A DNA stretch of 64,000 nucleotides, from contig NZ_JAQBOW010000163.1 of NCBI RefSeq assembly GCF_028287845.1, positions 1 to 64,000 of the forward strand, read 5' to 3'. Under the pieces are notes generated by a model. It worked only from the letters and a program-made list of their open reading frames with translations. It had not been told where the DNA came from and did not search any database. This stretch comes from Mucilaginibacter sp. (GTDB taxonomy: Bacteria; Bacteroidota; Bacteroidia; Sphingobacteriales; Sphingobacteriaceae). This document shows, piece after piece, positions 9,001-17,490 of this stretch. Every line of letters starts with the position of its first letter. Positions within the stretch are counted from its first letter, which is position 1. The translations under genes and the position numbers were made by a program.

Positions 9001-9283
9001 GTTTATTAACGTCCTTTCCAAAATCTACTTTTAATAGATCTTTGTATCTTAACGAAAAGGCTTTTAAATAAGGGTAATCAATAAGTGTTTCTGGCGACGA
9101 ACCCGCTTTCAATCCCAAATTCCAACTGTCTTTCTGACCTGGGTATAACGCCTCTACAAACAATGCTGGCCATTTATCATCAGCCTCCTGTTGTAAAACA
9201 CTCACAACGTACGGTCGAAATGCTTCAATGAACAAGCCAAATGCTTTGAATAAATTATCTTGTTGGTGTTGTGCTATTGCCAT
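6008..9283 (-). CDS. DUF499 AAA-type ATPase of a defence module
   Basis: At 1091 aa, this is the last gene of a leftward three-gene operon (helicase, methyltransferase, ATPase). The N-terminal region (about 1-140) is Swt1/HEPN-like, with RNKLAH near residue 112 matching the R-x4-H pattern. The ATPase follows: Walker A GFGGGKTHT near residue 250 and Walker B ALILIDELADY near 350. The C-terminus has a Pro/Gly-rich linker (PEDPIKDPNGGKTDPLSPP) and a small domain. DUF499 ATPases recur beside DUF1156 methyltransferases and helicases in defence islands. The inferred role is the ATP-driven effector or regulator of a modification-based antiphage system. It starts 15 bp after the methyltransferase gene. 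Confidence 0.87.
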   Translation of the reverse strand: MAIAQHQQDNLFKAFGLFIEAFRPYVVSVLQQEADDKWPALFVEALYPGQKDSWNLGLKAGSSPETLIDYPYLKAFSLRYKDLLKVDFGKDVNKLATRLETIYDTRNKLAHFQAISVDEFVETFIQMKSIAKSLNMDELETELAGLQELKATIQHPIAPIQQSGDLQPWFRVVTPHMDIRQGRLDESVFAANLAEVALNTGREIYNNPVVFFSKTFFTAGLKSIAKTVINGLNGNEDAENRIISLQTGFGGGKTHTLISLYHLCKWGKQSIQSQYTQELLAYTGNPTFDTARIAVFTNTTNDPANGRTTAENLHIQTIWGELAYQLGGPKAYEIIRKNDEQLIAPAGLFKKVLQQCTPALILIDELADYCVKASAKMTGNSSLADQTISFVQELTEAIAATNNCVAVITLPASPQEVGNTAEAQSILNSLQKRVSRVGADTQPVADDEIYEVIRRRLFEDIGSPQMIEAVSSKYLELYQSSWTELPSNANKMEYKQRLLKAYPFHPELIDVFRVRWASHHDFQRTRGALRLLAAIVSDLWKRQQTLPGANLLIHSGEVNFANLDAMSGQLKRLYGNGYDAVITADVAGSTSNAFKIDVEKKEYGLWNLTKSIASVILMNSFGNEGSNKGISVPEIKLQLLTPGGFNHNSINGSLDELENDAYYLYYAQSGGNGKRYWFHTKPNINILINQAKADIKIESIEAEIIKKTKEKERHIQLFNTLIDPSEDIPEQQKPTLLILSPKYFLGGKELSKQASFIIEKLSTKKGNSERIYRNTLLFLLCSEVGISKLNADVRDYLACQKIYSEYQGQLEQDQKLEVRKRMEDAEKQAIGALAAAYSVLAKYSVKNGIELLTIKQFKDTFENQVNQNIIGALKEEEWLLESVGLNVLRNNNLLPTIDQPIKAKDIYEAFIRFDDKPMITGLEAINKSITKYCYEGHYCVASGDGTTFSKYYLSENVPFFDAADISYWLLDKSLKPKPEDPIKDPNGGKTDPLSPPEGATQPVQSNGSNILDAIKHFKSITISGKVPLERYTELFNYFITPFAMNGNKIDIEVKFKIKSNDGSLLDESKQQYKSAKEASKQLGLDFEEENV

Positions 9284-9298
9284 TATATTTTTTTATAG

Positions 9299-12200
9299 TT
9301 ATAATTCGAGGGCTGTTTGCTCTGAATTATCCTTAATCACTGTTTTACTTTCCCTTATTAGACTTTCCTTATTAGCCTGTAGACCAAGTGCTTGTTCGTA
9401 ATCTTGTGTATCTGTTGGTAGAATTTCGCAAAGCGAAGTTATAACTCGCCAAAAACTATCATCTGCATTAGGGGCTACATTACTGATATATTGCAGTAAA
9501 AGTTGCCTATTTGCACTCTTATACAAAGCCATCCCTCTATGAACTTTGTCGATTAAGATGCTTTTTGTTTGTTCACCAAGTTTAGTATTTATAACTAAAC
9601 GAGCTGCAAATCCTCCTAAAGCTTGTTTATTGAATTTCTTAATTAGGATATGGGAAGAGAATAAATCCTGAACATCGATACTTAAGCCAATCCTACTAAA
9701 CTTTGCGGCATCGTCAAAGTCAGTTTCCATAAAACCATAAAGTTGTAACCAACCAATATAAAACTTAGTAAATTCATCTCCTTCGAAACCTTTAAGCAAA
9801 GCATTAAACGCGCTTTCTCGTGCCATTTCTAATAATTCTGCAACAGTTACTTCGCTTCCATCTGCTTTTTCGACCTTTTCGTATTTACCAAATTCGCTAA
9901 CTGCTTGGCCAAAGCAGGCGGTTAATAAATCTGCACCTCTAAAACCTAAGTGATATAATTCATCAACCTCTTTGGCTACCGTTTTTTCTATCGCTTTTTT
10001 TACTTGTTTATATTCACCATACCCTTCTCGGATCATTGGACGACACGATACAGTAACTGACGATTGCAAGGCAGCGTTGTCCATAGCGACCATCCTGGCA
10101 CCCATTTCTGTATCAATAGCCCAACTTCCGGTAATATTCATTCTTGAGTCTAATATAGAATTACATAACGTTGTCCATGCTTCTGTACTTTGGTGAGCAA
10201 ACATAATACTGACGATATTCTTAGTTTGCTTCTCAATCGCCGAAAATATCTCTAATAGTTTTTTTTCAAAATGATGTTTGGCTTCCCCCATATTTCCATT
10301 ATGATGATGTTTCAATGCAGTGCATTCATCCGTTTTGGGAGTTTGCGGAACCGCAAAATTTAAATAAAAAACATCTCCAATCATTTTTTTTAACCAAGTG
10401 TAGAAAAAGTCAGACAGGTCAGCATAAGCAATTGCATCGTAATAAGGCGGATCGGTTACAACACAATCTAAAAATTTGGGAGGAAACTGAGATTCATCTC
10501 CACTTGTTGCATTTTTCAAAGTTGTTTCAAACGGATGGTTACATTCACTTTCAATATACCTTGTAATCCAATCTAACTGATTTAGTGCACTTCCTGTAGA
10601 ATTAGAAAATGGATTAGATTCAGGAAAATCAAGCATGAAAGGAATCGCTTGGCGACTAAAAGGTGTTTCTAATTTTTCTCCTGCTACATGCCATCGCCCA
10701 AACGCTGTATTAACGGCAGCTATTCTGTCAATAAAGATTGCCAAATATGTCAAAATCGCTTCATGATAAAGTGAATTCTCAAATATATTAATCTTGTAAA
10801 TTGCTAATTTAGAAACTAAGGTGTTCATGAGCATTAATTGTCTTTCTGTAAACATATCTGCCCATTCTTCAACCCCCCAGCCCATACAATGTAAATCTCT
10901 GTTATTCCCGATTGGCATTTTACCTATGGGACGGTCAATGTTTGTTGGCAATTCATTTAATATGTCAATCTCCGCCGTTGTGGGTAGCCGATAATTTTTT
11001 GAATTATTACCTTCTTCAATAACTGCAATTAAGACTTTTTTAGGCTCTTTAGCATTAAATTGCCTTTTTAATTCACCAATACTTGTTATATTACCGCATA
11101 CTGGACATTTTAAATTCTTTCTTTGAATCCATGTTTCGGCATCATATTTCCCATATTTAATATCGAAAGAAATATTCTTTTCATTTATTATGGGGTTTAA
11201 ATAGACTTTTTTATCAGGTTTATTGACTAAATAAAATTGCTTAATCAGGGGAACCTTGGCTTTGCAGGATGGGTTGGAACACGTGCCTTGGTAAGCCCAA
11301 TAATAAGCAACCGGCTTTTTTCCTTTTTCGTTTGCTGGATAAAATGATCCTATTTCCTTTTCAGCAAAACTCAGTAACTGTCTAGCGTAAAATGCAACAT
11401 CAAATGATAATCTATTTGAGATTTTTATAGCTACTGCTTCGCCATCGATTATAATCTTGGAAATTTGTTCTTGACGGTTCCATTCATATTCTCCATAAAG
11501 TTTTACGAATTCAGTCTTAGTGTAAATAATTGGTTTCCCAAATTTCTGTGGATATGATAAACTCCCTTTTTGAATAATATGCGCAACAGGGTTTATATCA
11601 TTACCGAAACTTCGACACCCTAATCGTGCAGCTTCTAATGGGATAGCACCGCCACCAGCGAACGGATCGAAAACTTTTGGCATTCTATCTAAAAAGGCGT
11701 CTATTACCTTCTGCAACTCAATTTCCTTTTCTTTAACTTCTTGACTTTCTAAATGTCTATTTGTTAAGCTATATAATCGATATTCAGCAGTTTTTATTGC
11801 TTTGTTTAATTCGTCAAATTCAGACAATAATACAGCGCAAGATTTATTAGTATTTGCGTTGTGTGATACCCATATTAACTTACGTGCTTTTTCAAGTATG
11901 ACTTCATTATCCTTATTATCCCATTTAATTAGACTTGCATCATTTAATTTATCCTTTGAAAGCGTTTTCTCTCCCAATAATGTATACTTATCTGAAAATT
12001 TTCCTATGAACATCAATAACCTATTACGATAATTATCGTCCATTTTGTCAATCGATGCGGTATAAGGTATATTTATGTAAGGTTTATAAGGATCCCCTAA
12101 ATTGTTTTCTTTTCCTAATAAGATACCAACTGCATCTATAAATGCTGTTGGACAATTATCATCTAAAGGGTCTGGTACCAAACTTGCAAACACTACAGCA

Positions 12201-12343
12201 CGACAAACAGGTAGAGGTCTCCTGGCCCACCAAATGTGTAAAGTGGAAATATGGCCATGCCTAATAGATTTATCTCTCACACTTTCAGCCGATATTTCTT
12301 TTATCGGCATTGCTACTTCTATGAGTTTTTTTGGTTGCCCCAT
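9299..12343 (-). CDS. DUF1156 DNA methyltransferase of a defence module
   Basis: A 1014-aa protein. The N-terminal DUF1156 segment is IKEISAESVRDKSIRHGH followed by HIWWARRPL. A SAM-binding motif FDPFAGGGAIPLEAARLG lies near residue 226 and a catalytic DPPY motif (VVTDPPYYDAIAYADLSDFF) near 635, the mark of N6-adenine or N4-cytosine methylation. Between them is a zinc-ribbon-like pair (CSNPSCKAK about residue 357, CPVCG about 414). It probably modifies host DNA so that the partner helicase and ATPase spare self. Its start overlaps the helicase stop by 1 bp (12343), indicating translational coupling. Confidence 0.9.
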   Translation of the reverse strand: MGQPKKLIEVAMPIKEISAESVRDKSIRHGHISTLHIWWARRPLPVCRAVVFASLVPDPLDDNCPTAFIDAVGILLGKENNLGDPYKPYINIPYTASIDKMDDNYRNRLLMFIGKFSDKYTLLGEKTLSKDKLNDASLIKWDNKDNEVILEKARKLIWVSHNANTNKSCAVLLSEFDELNKAIKTAEYRLYSLTNRHLESQEVKEKEIELQKVIDAFLDRMPKVFDPFAGGGAIPLEAARLGCRSFGNDINPVAHIIQKGSLSYPQKFGKPIIYTKTEFVKLYGEYEWNRQEQISKIIIDGEAVAIKISNRLSFDVAFYARQLLSFAEKEIGSFYPANEKGKKPVAYYWAYQGTCSNPSCKAKVPLIKQFYLVNKPDKKVYLNPIINEKNISFDIKYGKYDAETWIQRKNLKCPVCGNITSIGELKRQFNAKEPKKVLIAVIEEGNNSKNYRLPTTAEIDILNELPTNIDRPIGKMPIGNNRDLHCMGWGVEEWADMFTERQLMLMNTLVSKLAIYKINIFENSLYHEAILTYLAIFIDRIAAVNTAFGRWHVAGEKLETPFSRQAIPFMLDFPESNPFSNSTGSALNQLDWITRYIESECNHPFETTLKNATSGDESQFPPKFLDCVVTDPPYYDAIAYADLSDFFYTWLKKMIGDVFYLNFAVPQTPKTDECTALKHHHNGNMGEAKHHFEKKLLEIFSAIEKQTKNIVSIMFAHQSTEAWTTLCNSILDSRMNITGSWAIDTEMGARMVAMDNAALQSSVTVSCRPMIREGYGEYKQVKKAIEKTVAKEVDELYHLGFRGADLLTACFGQAVSEFGKYEKVEKADGSEVTVAELLEMARESAFNALLKGFEGDEFTKFYIGWLQLYGFMETDFDDAAKFSRIGLSIDVQDLFSSHILIKKFNKQALGGFAARLVINTKLGEQTKSILIDKVHRGMALYKSANRQLLLQYISNVAPNADDSFWRVITSLCEILPTDTQDYEQALGLQANKESLIRESKTVIKDNSEQTALEL

Positions 12344-15300
12344 TAATTTATTACTTTATTTTCCCATTCTGCCATAGGCAAAAAGTATTGTATTCCCTTT
12401 GTTTTTAATTCAAAATTCAATTGTTTTGCAGGGTTTTGAATTCGATAAATTTCGGGAGTACTTTTACAATTCATTATTATATATAACCAGGCCGCATCGC
12501 CCAATTGAGCTAAACGGTTCATTTCATTTTCACTCAACATTACACTTCCATCAGCTCCGCTTCTTCCTTTTACTTCAATATATCGCTTTAAATTTTCGGG
12601 ACTAATGCTCCTAATATCATAGCCTTCATTGTTTGCAGAAACGTCTTGTGGCTTCCACCCTTGTTCTTTTTCAAATTCCATCGCTTTTTGCATAGCAATG
12701 GCTTCAGCTTCGTCATCACGGCTCATGCCGTAATGGCCCAGATATTCAATTTTTGACAAAGGTACAACATATGCACAACCCAATATCTCAGGTTCCTTTG
12801 GACTTAATTGCTCCATCAGCGCTAAACTTTCTAACCTGAGTGTCTTTTTCTCAATCTTATCGTCAATGTGTTTCTGCAATTTAGAAATCTTTTCCTGCAC
12901 CTTAATATCGCCTATAAGGATCTTACCCTGTAGCTCCTGCATTTGCTTTTGCAAATCCAATATCACTTGGGTAAAAGCCGACTCCAAATATTTTTTACGA
13001 TCAGTCGAGTCTTTTTTTACGTGCGCTTTAGTATCTTCAAATTGCTGAATGGTTATATTCTCGAAGCTCCACTGCACTACATTGTTGTTGTTTACCACTT
13101 CAGGCAATTCAATAGGCTTGGTAAAATCAGCCGGGGCATGTAAGTCGATAAATTTCGCAGGAGATGTTACATGAAATGAACCATCCCTTGTTTGAAAGAC
13201 CATTACTAACCGTTCGTCGGCAATACTATCTTCTTTCTTACTCTCCCTATTGTCAACAATTTGAGATTTCACAAAGAAAGCAAAGTAAGCTTCGGAGTCA
13301 TCCGGAGAAATCAGTATAGTTCCTTTCAACATATCCTCACGGTATTGATGGCGAACTACTTTTATTAAGCTATCAAAAACGGGGTTACCCGGGTTTATAT
13401 AATGAACCTTCCCCAAATCGCCAACATTCTGATAATCTAAAAAAACCTGTTTGTCAAAGCAGAATTGAATTTGTCTTAAGTTATCTGCATATATCGTATA
13501 ATCCTTCCGCAAGGTTGCTGATATTAAATCCGGTAATTTGTCAATTCGGTAAATGGATGGTCTTAATTCTGTAAAATCACCACCTATATGCTTAAATGCT
13601 TTTTCAAAAAACAACCGAATGTAAATTGGCTGAAGCCGTTTTTCATCCGAATTCTCTTTGAGGATACGAGCATCCTTGTAATCAACAACGCTGTGCGCTA
13701 ATTTCTCCTTTTGTTCCTTTATTTTTTCAGAGAACTTAAGTTTTAAGATTTCATTATCCTGCGCCAAAAATTCATCCAAAGCAGATTCTTTTCCATTGAA
13801 AACCGAGTTGATAACAGCATCAAGGCTAACATTTTCTAAAACGTCCTGTATTACGTCATAAACCCTGTCATCACCCATTCCTTCCCGAATAATGTCCAAT
13901 TTGGTGAGCAGCCTTTCTAACACTTTCCCCTCCTTAGTATTGCTAGCCACCATATTAAACACCAACACATCCGCTTTCTGGCCATACCTATGAATACGTC
14001 CCATACGTTGCTCTAAACGGTTAGGGTTCCAGGGTATGTCCCAATTAATTAACAGGCGGCAAAACTGCAGATTTATACCTTCACCAGCGGCATCAGTGGC
14101 AATCAAAATTTGCGTATCGGGTTTAGCAAAATCAGCCTGTGCTTTTCTGCGTTCATCAACTTGCTTGCCGCCATGAATGGTAGCCACGTTGTAGCCTCCA
14201 CTTTTGCTTAATCTGTCTTCAAGGTAAATTAATGTATCCTTATGTTCAGTGAATATTACAAGTTTCTCCCCGTGTTCTAACACACCGTTTGATTTTAACA
14301 AATCCTGTAATTGCTGAAATTTCTTTTCTTCCTGTTTGCGATTATAAAGTATTTCGGCCATTTCGAACAGCCTCTTAACTTCTCTCGCTTCCTGGTGAAG
14401 TTCTTGAGGATTTTTGGCAGTAGTGAATAATCTGAATTTTTTAGGGTCAGATAAGATCCCTTCTAATGCCTCTCTTTCATCATCTTCTAAATCTTCAAAA
14501 TCATCAATATCGTTTATTTGATTAAAAGCAGCATCCATTTTATGCCGCTGGCTCCAAAGATTTGGATTTAAAGCTAAGTCATCCACAATACTTTGCAATG
14601 CTTTCCACCTTCTTTCCAACGTGTTTTTTATAGCATAAATGGAGCTTACTAATCGACGTTGCATTACCGTGAGTGCCAATGAAACGTGGATGTTTTTGGA
14701 TTCGGAAGCTTCTTCCTTTTTTGTAGTCAGATATTTAGTTACGGCATCATACAAATCTTTTTCTTCAGGGGTTAGTTGGTAGGCTACTGTTTTTGTAAAG
14801 CGTTCTTTAAATAATGGCATTCCTTTCCAATCCTTCATATCTTCCTTTAAACGGCGTATAAAGAACTTATTGATACCATTATGTTCAAACTCCTTAATTC
14901 TGGTCGATGCAATTTCATCAGTCGCAAAAATATCTGGATCTAAAAGTTGAAGGAGTTTTTTAAATGTATCGGCGCGGCCACGGTGCGGAGTCGCGGTTAG
15001 CAATAAAATATGCTCGCATTGTTGTGATAATACTTCAGCGGCCTTATAACGTTGAGACAAATATTGCTTTGCGCCATAATCATAAGCAGAAAGCTTATGA
15101 CACTCGTCAAATACGATCAAATCCCAGTGGTTGTTACTTGCAGTATTTAAAACATCCTCCCTTGAAATAAAATCGATCGATGTAACTATTCTTTTTTCAG
15201 ATTGAAAAACATTAGGATCAGAAGCGAAGCGCGCGCGATTTACAAGCGTAAAATTAATATTGAACTTTACGCCCATTTCGTCCTCTTGCCATTGTTTAGT

Positions 15301-15777
15301 TAAACCACCTGGAGTTATTATTAATATCCTCTCAGATAGTCCACGCATCATTAGCTCTTTTATTAACAAGCCGGTCATGATTGTTTTACCAGCACCCGTA
15401 TCATCTGCTAAAAGGAACCGAATTTTTGGCAAGGGTAATAAAAACTTGTAAACAGCTTCAACCTGGTGAGGGAGCGGGTCCACAATGCTACAATTAACTG
15501 CAAATAACGGGTCAAATTGGTAAGCTGAATTAATACGCTCGGCCTCTGCAAACAAAGCAAACTTATTGGGATCTCCTTTAAAATTGAAAGTACCTTCTTC
15601 TGTAAGTATTTCTAACCGGTCAAAATCCTCAATAGAAATAACTTTTGAATTAGCGCGATTAGAATTTACACCTGTAAATTTCAGGGAGACCATATTTCCC
15701 AATGGTTGAATTCTATCTACAGTTACAGCTTCAGATGGAATTAGGTTCTTTACAATTTGACCAGCTTTTATAGGCAT
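12343..15777 (-). CDS. Snf2-like helicase with C-terminal DUF3883 domain (DISARM DrmD-like)
   Basis: An 1144-aa SF2 helicase, first gene of the three-gene leftward operon. Motif I is LADDTGAGKTIMTGLLIKEL (about residue 141), motif II is DLIVFDECHKLS, motif III is LLLTATPHRG, and motifs V-VI are IATDAAGEGINLQF and RLEQRMGRIHRYGQ (about 580-620). The C-terminal about 110 residues form a DUF3883-type domain (NEGYDIRSISPENLKRYIEV followed by KGR), with D..ExK spacing like a restriction-endonuclease fold. The architecture resembles the DrmD helicase of DISARM-like systems, though no other drm genes are seen. The inferred role is recognition or translocation on unmodified invading DNA. No TAnnTTTG element was found in its 136-bp upstream gap. 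Confidence 0.88.
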   Translation of the reverse strand: MPIKAGQIVKNLIPSEAVTVDRIQPLGNMVSLKFTGVNSNRANSKVISIEDFDRLEILTEEGTFNFKGDPNKFALFAEAERINSAYQFDPLFAVNCSIVDPLPHQVEAVYKFLLPLPKIRFLLADDTGAGKTIMTGLLIKELMMRGLSERILIITPGGLTKQWQEDEMGVKFNINFTLVNRARFASDPNVFQSEKRIVTSIDFISREDVLNTASNNHWDLIVFDECHKLSAYDYGAKQYLSQRYKAAEVLSQQCEHILLLTATPHRGRADTFKKLLQLLDPDIFATDEIASTRIKEFEHNGINKFFIRRLKEDMKDWKGMPLFKERFTKTVAYQLTPEEKDLYDAVTKYLTTKKEEASESKNIHVSLALTVMQRRLVSSIYAIKNTLERRWKALQSIVDDLALNPNLWSQRHKMDAAFNQINDIDDFEDLEDDEREALEGILSDPKKFRLFTTAKNPQELHQEAREVKRLFEMAEILYNRKQEEKKFQQLQDLLKSNGVLEHGEKLVIFTEHKDTLIYLEDRLSKSGGYNVATIHGGKQVDERRKAQADFAKPDTQILIATDAAGEGINLQFCRLLINWDIPWNPNRLEQRMGRIHRYGQKADVLVFNMVASNTKEGKVLERLLTKLDIIREGMGDDRVYDVIQDVLENVSLDAVINSVFNGKESALDEFLAQDNEILKLKFSEKIKEQKEKLAHSVVDYKDARILKENSDEKRLQPIYIRLFFEKAFKHIGGDFTELRPSIYRIDKLPDLISATLRKDYTIYADNLRQIQFCFDKQVFLDYQNVGDLGKVHYINPGNPVFDSLIKVVRHQYREDMLKGTILISPDDSEAYFAFFVKSQIVDNRESKKEDSIADERLVMVFQTRDGSFHVTSPAKFIDLHAPADFTKPIELPEVVNNNNVVQWSFENITIQQFEDTKAHVKKDSTDRKKYLESAFTQVILDLQKQMQELQGKILIGDIKVQEKISKLQKHIDDKIEKKTLRLESLALMEQLSPKEPEILGCAYVVPLSKIEYLGHYGMSRDDEAEAIAMQKAMEFEKEQGWKPQDVSANNEGYDIRSISPENLKRYIEVKGRSGADGSVMLSENEMNRLAQLGDAAWLYIIMNCKSTPEIYRIQNPAKQLNFELKTKGIQYFLPMAEWENKVIN

Positions 15778-15913
15778 AGGGTAATCGAAATATTAGGGAT
15801 TGAATTAATCGTCTAATATAGTATAAGCCAACGGAACAAATGGGAGAATCTTGAAAGTTTTTGTTTTCATTTTAATGATAAAAGATGCCGTAACGATACA
15901 CAAAATCCTTAGA

Positions 15914-17365
15914 TTAGTTTAGCACCTTTTTAACTTCAAGACCATACTCCTTGATCTTGTTTCTCAGTGTATTAATAGAACCGTAACCGAGAACTTTAGA
16001 CGCTTGATTTTGATTTCCTTTAGCAATTATTAATACTTTCGCGATAAGCTCTTTTTCAACGTCCATCCATTTCATGGAATTTTGCGAATCGGGTTTCAAA
16101 ATCCGCTCTGGCAAATCATTAATTGAAACATCTCTTTCAAAAAAAACATATAGCTGTTCTATTAAATTTTCCAATTCCCGTATATTTCCAGGAAAATTAT
16201 ATAATAACAAGGCCTTACGAGCTTCCTTTGATAGCTGTATCTGATGATCCCTTTTAAAAAGTGATTTTTTGGATTTTATAAAATATTCGATCAATTGTAA
16301 CTTGTCATCAAGTCCTCTTTCATTTAAAGATGGGAGGCTAAGTTCGGTAACTGTAAGCCTATAATAAAGGTCCCATCTAAAATGACCTTGACGACACATT
16401 TCTGCTAAATTTTTATTGGTAGCAGCGATAATTCGCACGTTAATTTTAACAGGCTTGTTAAACCCTAAGGGTAATATTTCCTGCTCCTGAAGAACGCGAA
16501 GTAAGCTTTGTTGCATATAGGTTGATATATCTCCGATTTCATCCAAGAAAATTGTACCACTGTCGGCTTCCTCAAATAATCCTTTTTGATCCTTATCTGC
16601 ACCGGTAAATGCATTTTTCTTAAACCCAAACAACCTTGCCTCTAATAGATTCTCATTAAAAGCGGAACAATTAACAGCGATAAAGCTATTGTTGTGCCTG
16701 ATGGAGTTATCGTGTATATATTTGGAAAGATGCTCTTTACCAGTACCGCTATCTCCTATTATAAGTGTTGTTACTTTATCTGTTTGGGCTATTTTTAGCG
16801 CTTTGTCATAAGCCGGTTTAATACCGTCGCTTATCAAATATGAACTGTCGGTCTTTGCAGCATTTGAAATATTTTGCTCACGAATTATGGCTGTAACAGG
16901 TACAGTTGAAAACGATGTAGATATTTCTAAAAATTCTGGCTGTTTTGACTTTGAGAATCGCGCAGGTCTAGATTGGATTAACTTCGTTTTTAACCCTAAA
17001 GTTGTGTGGCAAATATACCATGATACCTGCATTGCCGAGGTGCCGGGTGAAAAAAAGATATCAATTTCATCGTCCTGAAGATTGAGTAATACTTTTTCTA
17101 CTTTGGTTTTTATCAAATTAATATCTATTACGTCCTTCACGTCCATGTATTTAATCTCTAAATGACCTTGGCGAGACGGGAATTCTAACAACAAGGCATT
17201 AAGTAATTTTTCAGCCATCAAATTGCTTTCGGCTGCAGTACTTAATATAATGTGTTTGTCGTAATTATAATTATATCGGTGATAATTAAAAGTTGGCCCA
17301 TCCAATAAAACTTCACTGTTAGTAAAGTCGTTGTTAAAGGCAAGCCAAGATATTAATATTCTCAT
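15914..17365 (-). CDS. CARF-like sigma54-dependent transcription activator (RtcR-like)
   Basis: A 483-aa bacterial enhancer-binding protein. The N-terminal domain (about 1-175) is not a receiver; it looks CARF/RtcR-like, with IDIFFSPGTSAMQVSWYICH near residue 105, the type of loop that contacts cyclic oligonucleotides in CARF proteins. The central AAA+ domain has Walker A IGDSGTGKEHL, a GAFTGA loop altered to NAFTGA, Walker B GTIFLDEIGD and the sensor IIAATNKNL. The C-terminus is a Fis-type HTH (KGNQNQASKVLGY). It is divergent from the CBASS operon, whose promoter is sigma54-type, so it most likely activates CBASS. It also lies directly upstream of the helicase operon on the same strand. The N-terminal assignment is by motif resemblance only. 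Confidence 0.88.
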   Translation of the reverse strand: MRILISWLAFNNDFTNSEVLLDGPTFNYHRYNYNYDKHIILSTAAESNLMAEKLLNALLLEFPSRQGHLEIKYMDVKDVIDINLIKTKVEKVLLNLQDDEIDIFFSPGTSAMQVSWYICHTTLGLKTKLIQSRPARFSKSKQPEFLEISTSFSTVPVTAIIREQNISNAAKTDSSYLISDGIKPAYDKALKIAQTDKVTTLIIGDSGTGKEHLSKYIHDNSIRHNNSFIAVNCSAFNENLLEARLFGFKKNAFTGADKDQKGLFEEADSGTIFLDEIGDISTYMQQSLLRVLQEQEILPLGFNKPVKINVRIIAATNKNLAEMCRQGHFRWDLYYRLTVTELSLPSLNERGLDDKLQLIEYFIKSKKSLFKRDHQIQLSKEARKALLLYNFPGNIRELENLIEQLYVFFERDVSINDLPERILKPDSQNSMKWMDVEKELIAKVLIIAKGNQNQASKVLGYGSINTLRNKIKEYGLEVKKVLN

Positions 17366-17370
17366 ATCAT

Positions 17371-17393
17371 TATTTGATATATATAATCAAATA
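17371..17393. promoter_or_regulatory. Inverted repeat, candidate upstream activating sequence
   Basis: A perfect 8-bp inverted repeat TATTTGAT / ATCAAATA (17371-17378 and 17386-17393) with a 7-bp spacer. It is 5 bp from the start of the sigma54 activator gene and about 76-98 bp upstream of the predicted CBASS transcription start. This is the usual place for an enhancer bound by a Fis-type HTH, and it could also autoregulate the activator gene. Confidence 0.6.
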
Positions 17394-17441
17394 AAGATAT
17401 TAAAATGTAATGAATTATGCATTTTTTAATATAAAATATCA

Positions 17442-17458
17442 TTGGCAAGGTTTTGGCC
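17442..17458 (+). promoter_or_regulatory. Sigma54 (-24/-12) promoter of the CBASS operon
   Basis: TTGGCAAGGTTTTGGCC matches the sigma54 consensus YTGGCACGrnnnTTGCW at 14 of 17 positions. The invariant GG (17444-17445) and GC (17456-17457) are separated by exactly 10 bp. The predicted start of transcription is near 17469. This rules out the upstream ATG at 17410 and points to the ATG at 17491 as the CD-NTase start. Confidence 0.8.
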
Positions 17459-17490
17459 TAAGCAGAATATCGCTAATTAAAACATTGATT

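Noticed and set aside
15778-15913. Sigma54 promoter for the helicase operon
   Set aside because: Searched for the GC-N10-CC pattern on the + strand in this gap and found none.
17410-17490. N-terminal extension of the CD-NTase from the upstream ATG
   Set aside because: The sigma54 promoter lies within it and transcription would begin downstream of that ATG.
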